Assembly (NCBI GenBank): GCA_910585655.1
Contig: CAJUFW010000026.1
Location: 799-13,182 of the forward strand
Direction: 5' to 3'
Source of the DNA: an uncultured Lachnospiraceae bacterium
Lineage (GTDB): Bacteria; Bacillota_A; Clostridia; Lachnospirales; Lachnospiraceae
DNA length: 12,384 nucleotides
Shown here: positions 6,667 through 12,384 of the stretch, piece after piece
Layout of the letters: every line of letters starts with the position of its first letter
Numbering within the stretch: the first letter of the stretch is position 1
Program-made: the position numbers and the translations under genes
Notes under the pieces: model-generated
Databases searched by the model: none
The model's input: the letters and a program-made list of their open reading frames with translations, nothing else
Told to the model about the DNA's origin: nothing

Positions 6667-7875
6667 ATGAGAAAAGCCGCAGAAACGGGCTACCGCAGAA
6701 TCTTTACGATTGTGATTGATTCCTTAGGTGTGGGGGCGATGCCGGACGCGGTGCTTTATGGGGATACTGGTACGGATACATTAGGGCATTTGGCGGCTGC
6801 CCGATCCGGTTTTGCCATCCCTCATTTACAGAAGTTAGGACTGGCTAACTTACATCCGATTAGCCATGTTAGTCCTGTTTCCAATCCGATTGGCTGTTAT
6901 ATGAAAATGCAGGAAAAAAGTACGGGCAAGGATACGATGACAGGGCATTGGGAAATGATGGGACTGCATGTGACAAAGCCGTTTCGTACATTTACGGAAA
7001 CGGGTTTTCCAAAGGGACTGATTCAGGAGCTGGAGTGTCGCTGCAAGCGGAAAGTAATCGGAAACAAAGCAGCAAGCGGCACGGAAATTTTAGAAGAGCT
7101 GGCAGAACAAGAGATCAAGGAAGGCGCCATGATCGTCTATACCTCGGCAGATTCGGTGCTGCAAATATGCGGTAACGAGGAAACAATGGGCTTAGAGACG
7201 CTCTACCGTTATTGTGAAATTGCCAGAGAATTGACGATGCGGGAGGAATGGAGAGTAGGCAGGGTCATCGCCAGACCGTATACCGGGCAGAAAAAGGGCG
7301 AATTTCGCCGGACGGCAAACCGTCATGATTATGCGCTTTCTCCATTTGGACGAACCGTGCTGGACTCACTTAAAGAAGCGGATTATGCCGTGATTAGCGT
7401 CGGTAAGATTTATGATATTTTTAATGGCGCCGGGCTGACAGAGGCGCATCGTTCCCAATCAAGTGTTCATGGGATGGAGCAGACCATAAAGCTGGCAGAA
7501 GAGGAATTTTGCGGTCTATGTTTTGTAAATCTGGTAGATTTTGATGCACTGTGGGGACATCGCCGTAATCCGATTGGCTATGGAGACGAATTGGAACGCT
7601 TTGACGTATTGTTAGGAAAATTGCTGGAACGGCTTGGGTCGGAGGATTTGCTGCTGATTACAGCCGATCACGGTAACGATCCTACGCATACCGGGACGGA
7701 TCATACAAGAGAGATGGTTCCTTTGCTGGCGTATTCCAAGGCAATGAAGGCAAACGGCTTATTGCCTGTTTCGGAAACGTTTGCCGATATTGGAGCTACG
7801 ATTGCCGATAATTTTGGTGTAGAGCTGCCGGATATCGGGACTTCTTTGCTAGAGAAGATAGGCGGAAATAAATAA
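6667..7875 (+). CDS. deoB: Phosphopentomutase
   Basis: DeoB interconverts ribose-1-phosphate or deoxyribose-1-phosphate with the 5-phosphate, linking nucleoside cleavage to central carbon metabolism. The ATG at 6667 has AGGGGG (6653-6658) eight bases upstream and gives 402 residues, close to the family norm of about 390-400; upstream in-frame extension to 6523 would cross the promoter. It is an alkaline-phosphatase-superfamily metalloenzyme: metal-binding IVIDSLGVGAMPDA (Asp18), the phospho-threonine segment GKDTMTGHWE (87-96), and the C-terminal metal ligands ADHGND (Asp334, His335) with HTGTDHTRE. All key residues are present. It is the first gene of a three-gene operon with a uridine phosphorylase and cytidine deaminase, which would supply its ribose-1-phosphate. 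Confidence 0.96.
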   Translation: MRKAAETGYRRIFTIVIDSLGVGAMPDAVLYGDTGTDTLGHLAAARSGFAIPHLQKLGLANLHPISHVSPVSNPIGCYMKMQEKSTGKDTMTGHWEMMGLHVTKPFRTFTETGFPKGLIQELECRCKRKVIGNKAASGTEILEELAEQEIKEGAMIVYTSADSVLQICGNEETMGLETLYRYCEIARELTMREEWRVGRVIARPYTGQKKGEFRRTANRHDYALSPFGRTVLDSLKEADYAVISVGKIYDIFNGAGLTEAHRSQSSVHGMEQTIKLAEEEFCGLCFVNLVDFDALWGHRRNPIGYGDELERFDVLLGKLLERLGSEDLLLITADHGNDPTHTGTDHTREMVPLLAYSKAMKANGLLPVSETFADIGATIADNFGVELPDIGTSLLEKIGGNK

Positions 7876-7922
7876 AAAGATACCTTGAGGGTAATAGTAA
7901 TGTAATGTTAGGAGTTGGAAGG

Positions 7923-8699
7923 ATGAAATATGCAGCAGAAGGCTATGAGTATCATGTCAACTTGAAAAAAGGGGACATAGGCAGCTATGTGGTTCTTCCT
8001 GGCGATCCAAAGCGCTGCGCCAAAATCGCTGCTTACTTAGAAGATGCTTATTTGGTGGCAGATAACCGGGAGTATGTTACCTACACGGGATATTTGCAGG
8101 GAGAAAAAGTCAGTGTAACTTCAACCGGGATTGGCGGACCAAGCGCGGCGATAGCGATGGAAGAATTAACAAATCTTGGGGCGAAGTATTTTGTTCGTGT
8201 GGGGACATGTGGAGGAATGCAGCCCGATGTGGAAAGCGGAGACTTGATTATTGCAACGGGAGCTGTCCGCAACGAAGGAACCAGCCGGGAGTATGCGCCG
8301 ATCGAATATCCTGCAGTGGCAGATTTTCGGATGAGCGAGGCGTTGATTGCTGCCGCGAAGCAATTAGGAATCCGCTATCATGTAGGCGTAGTGCAGTGCA
8401 AGGATTCTTTTTATGGTCAGCATGATCCAGGATCAAAACCCGCTTCTTATGAATTGGAGGCAAAGTGGGAGGCATGGCTGCGGATGGGGTGTCTGGCATC
8501 GGAAATGGAATCGGCAGCTCTTTTTACGGTAGCCGGATATCGCCGGGTGCAATGCGGCACGGTGCTGTTGTGTGTGGCAAACCAGGAACGGGCAAAGCTG
8601 GGCTTGGAAAATCCGGTGATACATGATACGGATAAAGCAATCCGAGCCGGGATAGAGGCGATCCGCCGTTTGATTCTGGAAGAACGGGGGGAATCATAA
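7923..8699 (+). CDS. udp: Uridine phosphorylase-type nucleoside phosphorylase
   Basis: This NP-I family phosphorylase cleaves a nucleoside with phosphate into base plus pentose-1-phosphate. Visible motifs: LPGDPKR (25-31, phosphate binding), STGIGGPSAAIAMEEL (67-82), FVRVGTCGGMQ (90-100, with phosphate-contacting Arg92), and SEMESAALF (193-201, ribose-binding Glu196). The ATG at 7923 is preferred because AGGAG (7910-7914) lies eight bases upstream; another ATG at 7905 would place that RBS inside the gene. The product has 258 residues. Uridine specificity is inferred from overall resemblance and from the adjacent cytidine deaminase, which produces uridine; a broader purine activity cannot be excluded. 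It begins 47 bases after deoB and ends two bases before cdd. Confidence 0.88.
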   Translation: MKYAAEGYEYHVNLKKGDIGSYVVLPGDPKRCAKIAAYLEDAYLVADNREYVTYTGYLQGEKVSVTSTGIGGPSAAIAMEELTNLGAKYFVRVGTCGGMQPDVESGDLIIATGAVRNEGTSREYAPIEYPAVADFRMSEALIAAAKQLGIRYHVGVVQCKDSFYGQHDPGSKPASYELEAKWEAWLRMGCLASEMESAALFTVAGYRRVQCGTVLLCVANQERAKLGLENPVIHDTDKAIRAGIEAIRRLILEERGES

Positions 8700-8701
8700 A
8701 A

Positions 8702-9127
8702 ATGAAAGCAGCAAACAAATGGAATAAGCTGATTGAAAAGGCGTTTGAAGCAAGAGAACACGCATACGTGCCGTATTCGGGGTTTCGAGTAGGAGCTTGC
8801 ATCCTGACGACGGACGGAACGTATATTTTGGGAGCCAATATTGAAAATGCCGCCTATGGTTCCACAAACTGCGCCGAGCGGAGCGCGGTGTTTTCCGCGT
8901 ATTCCCAGGGCTATCGAAAGGAAGAGATTGAGGCGTTAGCTATTGTGACGGAAGCGGATAAACTGACGACGCCCTGCGGGGCTTGCAGGCAGGTATTAAG
9001 TGAACTGCTTAAACCGGAAACTCCGATTGTCCTTTCTAACCACCTGGAGTTGGCAGTGACGACTATTGCAGAGCTATTGCCGGACTCTTTTGGGGCGGGG
9101 GATTTAAAAGCAGAGCAGAATAGATAA
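8702..9127 (+). CDS. cdd: Cytidine deaminase
   Basis: Deaminates cytidine and deoxycytidine to uridine and deoxyuridine using one zinc ion. The 141-residue length fits the small homotetrameric class. Zinc ligands Cys57 (in STNCAERSA), Cys92 and Cys95 (in PCGACRQVL) and catalytic Glu59 are present, together with GANIENAAYG, which binds the ribose. It follows the phosphorylase gene by two bases, with a G-rich RBS (8686-8691) inside the end of that gene, so the two are coupled. It closes the salvage operon; its product feeds the upstream phosphorylase. No clear terminator follows; the next gene has its own promoter. Confidence 0.96.
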   Translation: MKAANKWNKLIEKAFEAREHAYVPYSGFRVGACILTTDGTYILGANIENAAYGSTNCAERSAVFSAYSQGYRKEEIEALAIVTEADKLTTPCGACRQVLSELLKPETPIVLSNHLELAVTTIAELLPDSFGAGDLKAEQNR

Positions 9128-9156
9128 ATTTTTAGGTAGAAATTTGGTGTTATGTG

Positions 9157-9165
9157 TGTTACAAT
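9157..9165 (+). promoter_or_regulatory. Candidate extended -10 promoter for bactofilin-pyrH
   Basis: TG at 9157-9158 one base before TACAAT (9160-9165) makes an extended -10. No good -35 is visible at 16-18 bp. It lies about 60 bp upstream of the bactofilin start. Confidence 0.45.
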
Positions 9166-9225
9166 GGATAAAGAGAAAAGAGCCAATGCCTAAATCAACG
9201 GGCTTTGGCGCAATGGAGGGTTAAA

Positions 9226-10203
9226 ATGGGTTTTTTTAAAGGATTGAAAGAGACAAGCGCTACGGAAATAAATTCCATAGAAAACAGTTCCGAAAAAGAA
9301 GGCGTTTTAGAAGAACAGGAGAATGCTTTTTGGGATCAAGGCTTGGAAGAAGCGGACGCTTTAGAAGACGATTTTATGGAAACGGAGTTTACAGAAACGA
9401 ATTTTACGGAGTCAGATTTTGCGGAATCTGATTCTGTAGAGCCAGACTCGGTAGAACCTGATTCTACAGAGGAAGATAGGATAGAAGAATATATTGAGGA
9501 GGATGGGCAAATGTTTTATGAAGACGACCAGATGGTAAATACGTTGGAGGAAGCAAATGAGGAATCCTTATACGGTGCCGAGGAAGAAGGGCTTTATGAG
9601 GAAGAGCTTCCGGACGAGGAATATTCGCTAGAAGAAGGGTATCCGGATGAGGAGTATCCAGAGGAAGGGTATGAGGAGATGCCGGAAGAAGCCTATGAAA
9701 CAGAAGAATATGAGCCGGACGAGGTTGCGTTTGAAGAAGGCGGAGAAGCTAAAGCAGATGTCACGGTGATTACCAAAGGAACCATCATCAACGGTAGTAT
9801 TATTTCGGACGGTTCTTTGGAAGTCAACGGACAAGTCAACGGTGATATTGAGTGTTTAGGCAAGCTGACTATTTTAGGAAATGTAACTGGTGATACCAGT
9901 GCTTCCGAGGTATACGTCAACGCTCCTAGGGTACAGGGCGGTATTAAGAGTAAGGGCAGTGTAAAAGTAGGCGTCGGTACTGTTGTAATCGGCGATATCA
10001 GCGGTACTTCCAGCGTGATTGCAGGCGCAGTCAAAGGAAATATCGACGTAACCGGACCAGTGATCGTAGATTCTACCGCCGTGATCAAGGGCGATATCAA
10101 AGCCAGAGCCGTACAGGTCAATAACGGCGCCGTACTAGAAGGCTTTTATTCCCTGGGTTATTCCGAGGTAGACATTGATTCCTTCTTTGAGAGCGAGGAA
10201 TAG
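9226..10203 (+). CDS. Bactofilin (polymer-forming cytoskeletal protein) with acidic N-terminal tail
   Basis: The ATG at 9226 follows GGAGGG (9215-9220) by five bases; a TTG at 9205 is in frame but lacks an RBS. Of the 325 residues, about 1-175 are low-complexity and very rich in Glu, Asp and Tyr, with imperfect short repeats (FTESDFAESDSVEPDSVEPD near the middle, then EEYPEEGYEE-type runs). From about residue 176 a bactofilin domain begins (VTVITKGTIINGSI), a right-handed beta-helix recognisable from repeating G-x-I/V turns such as VNGQVNGDIECLGKLTILG. Bactofilins polymerise without nucleotide and scaffold cell-wall or morphogenesis factors, often at the membrane; MGFFKGLK could be a short membrane-touching N-terminus. 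It sits 13 bases before pyrH, suggesting co-transcription. Confidence 0.9.
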   Translation: MGFFKGLKETSATEINSIENSSEKEGVLEEQENAFWDQGLEEADALEDDFMETEFTETNFTESDFAESDSVEPDSVEPDSTEEDRIEEYIEEDGQMFYEDDQMVNTLEEANEESLYGAEEEGLYEEELPDEEYSLEEGYPDEEYPEEGYEEMPEEAYETEEYEPDEVAFEEGGEAKADVTVITKGTIINGSIISDGSLEVNGQVNGDIECLGKLTILGNVTGDTSASEVYVNAPRVQGGIKSKGSVKVGVGTVVIGDISGTSSVIAGAVKGNIDVTGPVIVDSTAVIKGDIKARAVQVNNGAVLEGFYSLGYSEVDIDSFFESEE

Positions 10204-10216
10204 AAAGGAACGTACC

Positions 10217-10921
10217 ATGGAGCAGTATCGCAGAGTATTGTTAAAGCTGTCCGGAGAGGCGCTGGCAGGAAGTGCCAAAACCGGATTTGACGAAGAAACC
10301 TGTCTTGGCGTAGCTAGACAGGTAGCCAAGCTTGTCGAAGAAGGCATTGAGGTTGGAATTGTCATTGGCGGAGGAAACTTTTGGAGAGGTCGGACAAGCA
10401 ATACCATCGACCGTACAAAGGCGGATCAAATCGGTATGTTGGCTACTGTGATGAACTGTATCTATGTATCGGAGATCTTCCGGTATGTAGGGATGAAAAC
10501 ACAGGTGCTGACTCCATTTGAATGTGGCAATATGACAAAGCTTTATTCCAAAGATCGGGCTAATAAATATTTTGAAAAGGGAATGGTAGTCTTTTTTGCC
10601 GGAGGAACCGGGCATCCTTATTTTTCAACGGATACGGCTACGGTATTACGTGCCGTAGAGATTGAGGCGGATGTGATTCTTTTGGCGAAAGCCATAGACG
10701 GTGTATACGACAGCGATCCAAAGCTAAACCCAGACGCCAAAAAATACGACGAAATCTCCATTCAGGAGGTGTTGGATCAAAAGCTTGCCGTTATCGACCT
10801 TTCCGCCACTATCATGTGTCTGGAAAACCAGATGCCGATGCTGGTTTTCGGCTTAAACGAAGAGAACAGCATTGTCAATACAATCAAAGGAAATCTGACC
10901 GGGACGAAGGTCTATGTATAA
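10217..10921 (+). CDS. pyrH: UMP kinase
   Basis: Phosphorylates UMP to UDP, the committed step from UMP to pyrimidine nucleotides, as a cytosolic homohexamer of the amino-acid-kinase fold. The ATG at 10217 has AAAGGAA (10204-10210) six bases upstream and gives 234 residues, normal for bacterial PyrH; an in-frame ATG at 10175 would overlap the bactofilin gene. Key motifs: VLLKLSGEAL (ATP-phosphate binding Lys), GIVIGGGNFWRG, DQIGMLATVMN, FFAGGTGHPYFSTDTA, LLAKAIDGVYDSDPK and DLSATIMCLE. In many Bacillota pyrH follows rpsB-tsf; here a bactofilin gene precedes it, while frr and uppS follow in the usual order. Confidence 0.96.
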   Translation: MEQYRRVLLKLSGEALAGSAKTGFDEETCLGVARQVAKLVEEGIEVGIVIGGGNFWRGRTSNTIDRTKADQIGMLATVMNCIYVSEIFRYVGMKTQVLTPFECGNMTKLYSKDRANKYFEKGMVVFFAGGTGHPYFSTDTATVLRAVEIEADVILLAKAIDGVYDSDPKLNPDAKKYDEISIQEVLDQKLAVIDLSATIMCLENQMPMLVFGLNEENSIVNTIKGNLTGTKVYV

Positions 10922-10931
10922 ATAGGTAAAA

Positions 10932-11037
10932 GCAAGCCTTCGGACCATGTATAGCTTGGTATTAGGACGCGCCTGCTTTGCATTCTAATACCAAGCCAGG
11001 AGATGGTACATAAGGAGAAGGTTTGCGGAACTTAAAA
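10932..11037 (+). ncRNA. Structured RNA-like element, copy 1 of tandem pair
   Basis: An outer 10-bp helix (10932-10941 with 11017-11026) encloses a 5-bp helix ACCAT/ATGGT (10944-10948 with 11003-11007) and a 12-bp helix (10954-10965 with 10985-10996) with a 19-nt loop. The element ends in the tail TGCGGAACTTAAAA (11024-11037), which overlaps the 3' side of the outer helix. The joining segments GGAC (10942-10945), TATAGC (10950-10955) and GAGAT (11000-11004) recur in copy 2. There is no T tract, so it is not an ordinary terminator. I do not recognise the class. Confidence 0.7.
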
Positions 11038-11041
11038 AACA

Positions 11042-11147
11042 GCAGAATCTTGGACAACATATAGCAAGTAGTCAGAATATGTTTGCTGTGTATTCTGACT
11101 ACTTGCTGGGAAGAGATATGTTGGGAAAGATTCTGCGGAACTTAAAA
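11042..11147 (+). ncRNA. Structured RNA-like element, copy 2 of tandem pair
   Basis: Outer 10-bp helix (11042-11051 with 11127-11136), a 7-bp helix AACATAT/ATATGTT (11056-11062 with 11116-11122), and a perfect 17-bp helix (11063-11079 with 11091-11107) with an 11-nt loop. The same 14-nt tail as copy 1 occupies 11134-11147. Six of the ten outer base pairs differ from copy 1 while remaining paired. GGAC (11052-11055), TATAGC (11060-11065) and GAGAT (11113-11117) match copy 1. The tail ends two bases before the frr ribosome binding site (AGGAGG, 11149-11154), so the element could act on frr translation. Confidence 0.72.
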
Positions 11148-11163
11148 TAGGAGGAAAGAAAAG

Positions 11164-11712
11164 ATGCCTACAAAACCATATGAAACAAAAATGCAAAAGT
11201 CTTTGGACAATTTAAAGGAGGAGTATTCGACGATACGGGCAGGGCGAGCCAATCCGCATTTATTAGACCGGATTCGGGTAGACTATTACGGGCAGCCGTC
11301 TTCTTTGCAGTCCGTGGCGAACGTATCTGTACCGGAGCCTAGAGTCATTCTGATTCAGCCGTGGGAATCCAGTTTAATCAAGGTGATTGAAAAGGAAATT
11401 TTAGCGTCGGATTTGGGCTTGACGCCAAGCAACGATGGCAAAGCGATTCGTCTTGTTTTTCCGGAATTGACGGAGGAGCGGCGTAAGGAATTAGTAAAGG
11501 ATGTCAAGAAAAAAGCGGAAAATACCAAAGTGGCAATCCGTAACATCCGCCGGGATGCCAATGATACTTTTAAAAAGCAGAACAAAAGCGGGGATTTGAC
11601 AGAGGATGATTTGGATGATTTAGAAGAGAAGATCCAAAAGCTGACCGACAAGGCGATTGCTGAGGTAGACAAGGTAGCAGAGGAGAAGTCAAAGGAAATT
11701 TTGACGGTATAA
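11164..11712 (+). CDS. frr: Ribosome recycling factor
   Basis: RRF splits post-termination ribosomes together with EF-G and is essential. The 182-residue length matches the family (about 185). It shows the three-helix bundle and beta domain arrangement: N-terminal helix with LKEEYSTIRAGRANPHLLD, the domain II segment VDYYGQPSSLQSVANVSVPEPRVILIQPW, the ASDLGLTPSNDGKAIRLVFPELTEERR block, and the long C-terminal helices ending near DKVAEEKSKEILTV. The start has AGGAGG nine bases upstream. It sits 242 bases after pyrH; that gap is filled by the tandem RNA-like elements, which makes control of this gene the obvious hypothesis. Confidence 0.97.
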   Translation: MPTKPYETKMQKSLDNLKEEYSTIRAGRANPHLLDRIRVDYYGQPSSLQSVANVSVPEPRVILIQPWESSLIKVIEKEILASDLGLTPSNDGKAIRLVFPELTEERRKELVKDVKKKAENTKVAIRNIRRDANDTFKKQNKSGDLTEDDLDDLEEKIQKLTDKAIAEVDKVAEEKSKEILTV

Positions 11713-11721
11713 GATTTTAGG

Positions 11722-11761
11722 GGGTTGTTCAGAACGACAGGAAACTGTATCTGAGCAGCCC
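11722..11761 (+). other. Hairpin with GAAA tetraloop between frr and uppS
   Basis: GGGTTGTTCAGA (11722-11733) pairs along all 12 bases with TCTGAGCAGCCC (11750-11761, two G-U pairs). An asymmetric ACG/A internal loop follows, then ACAG/CTGT capped by GAAA (11741-11744). The downstream run ATTCTTTA is only weakly T-rich, so it is at best an inefficient terminator or attenuator; an RNA processing or stability element is an alternative. Confidence 0.55.
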
Positions 11762-11820
11762 ATTCTTTACGTTGTGTCAGGAAAGAAAAAGATAGAGTAA
11801 AGGGGGAGACGGGCAGCGAA

Positions 11821-12384
11821 ATGGCAGAGAGGAAGGAACAAAGCAGAATCCCGCAGCATGTGGCAGTGATTTTAGACGGTAACGGACGTTGGGCAAAAAA
11901 GCGCAGGATGCCCAGAACTTACGGGCATGCGCAGGGAAGTAAAAATGTGGAAACCATCTGCCGGGCGGCTGATGAAATCGGTATCCGCTATATGACGTTT
12001 TATGCGTTTTCTACAGAAAACTGGAAACGCTCAAAGGAAGAAGTGGGGGAACTGATGCGGCTGCTGGGCAGTTATATGAAAGAATCATTGAAACTGAGCA
12101 AACGGAATAATATGAGAGTACGGGTAATCGGGGATATTACCGGGCTGAGCAAGGAGTTACAGGAGAGCATTGTTCGGCTAGAGGAAGCTTCGGCAGGCTA
12201 CAATGGACTGCAACTGACGATTGCTCTCAATTACGGCGGACGGGATGAGATTACCAGAGCCGTTCGGAGGTTGGTTCACCAGGCGGCTGAGCGGGGGCTT
12301 TCTTTGACAGAACTAGAGGAAGAGATCAGCGAAGAACAGATTGGAGGGCTCTTGGATACCGCAGGACTGCCGGAAGTAGATTTG
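11821..12384 (+). CDS. uppS: Isoprenyl (undecaprenyl) diphosphate synthase, 3' end cut by window
   Basis: The first 188 codons are present and the gene runs off the window. UppS condenses isopentenyl diphosphate units onto farnesyl diphosphate, giving the lipid carrier for cell-wall synthesis. Motifs: HVAVILDGNGRWAKKR (13-28, catalytic Asp19), the substrate-binding FYAFSTENWKRS (60-71), VRVIGD (100-105) and ALNYGGRDEI (135-144). The final visible residues AGLPEVDL lead into the expected LIRTSGE-type motif just beyond the edge. The start has a G-rich RBS (GGGGGAG, 11802-11808), and the gene follows frr by 108 bases. The usual downstream partner cdsA is outside the window. Confidence 0.95.
   Translation, partial: MAERKEQSRIPQHVAVILDGNGRWAKKRRMPRTYGHAQGSKNVETICRAADEIGIRYMTFYAFSTENWKRSKEEVGELMRLLGSYMKESLKLSKRNNMRVRVIGDITGLSKELQESIVRLEEASAGYNGLQLTIALNYGGRDEITRAVRRLVHQAAERGLSLTELEEEISEEQIGGLLDTAGLPEVDL

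Noticed and set aside
9693..10121. A 142-codon reverse-strand open frame opposite the bactofilin domain
   Set aside because: Its repetitive Thr/Pro/Leu composition is the shadow of the beta-helix repeats on the other strand.
10932..11136. The pyrH-frr hairpins as ordinary terminators
   Set aside because: Neither inner nor outer helix is followed by a T tract, and the pairing is interrupted by conserved joining motifs.
11024..11147. The two 14-nt direct repeats as target-site duplications of a MITE
   Set aside because: The repeat is part of the outer helix of each element, both elements carry it at the same relative place, and no copy precedes the first element, so element duplication explains it better than insertion.
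1..12384. CRISPR arrays, tRNA or rRNA genes, transposases or phage genes
   Set aside because: No regularly spaced repeats, cloverleaf or rRNA segments, and no recombinase or phage motifs were seen on either strand.

Overview
The window looks like one end of a contig from a low-to-mid GC Bacillota genome, most likely Clostridia and probably Lachnospiraceae-like. Supporting signs are AGGAGG-type ribosome binding sites, sigma-A-type promoters, a cobalamin riboswitch serving an ECF-type S component, a DegV protein, an acidic bactofilin, and the pyrH-frr-uppS order. All genes are on the + strand. The first 45 bases are not biological: they match an Illumina TruSeq adapter with an i5 index, so the contig end carries untrimmed adapter.

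Layout: (1) 46-1384, a 31-bp palindrome followed by a MarR-family regulator overlapping a DegV/FakB-type fatty-acid-binding protein gene. (2) 1385-1749, a gene-free stretch holding a composite of hairpins (a long near-perfect inverted repeat, a GC-rich branched part, and a terminator-like hairpin) and then a promoter. (3) 1750-5184, an orphan solute-binding lipoprotein and a hybrid histidine kinase whose receiver domain is broken by a frameshift just before the phospho-acceptor aspartate. (4) 5188-6510, a sigma-A promoter, a cobalamin riboswitch with a visible 10-bp P1, a DUF4430 lipoprotein, an ECF S component and a terminator. (5) 6584-9127, a promoter and a nucleoside salvage operon (deoB, udp-type uridine phosphorylase, cdd). 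(6) 9157-10921, an extended -10 promoter, a bactofilin with a long acidic tail, and pyrH. (7) 10922-12384, two tandem copies of a structured RNA-like element, frr, a small hairpin, and the 5' part of uppS, which runs off the window.

Functionally, the salvage operon would convert cytidine to uridine, split it to uracil and ribose-1-phosphate, and feed the sugar into ribose-5-phosphate. The riboswitch unit looks like a B12 (or B12 precursor) capture and uptake module relying on a shared energising module encoded elsewhere. The least explained feature is the pair of elements between pyrH and frr: their outer helices differ at six base-paired positions yet stay complementary, their joining segments share short motifs, and both end in the same 14-nt tail. 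I do not recognise them as a known class, and they are the best candidate here for something undescribed.
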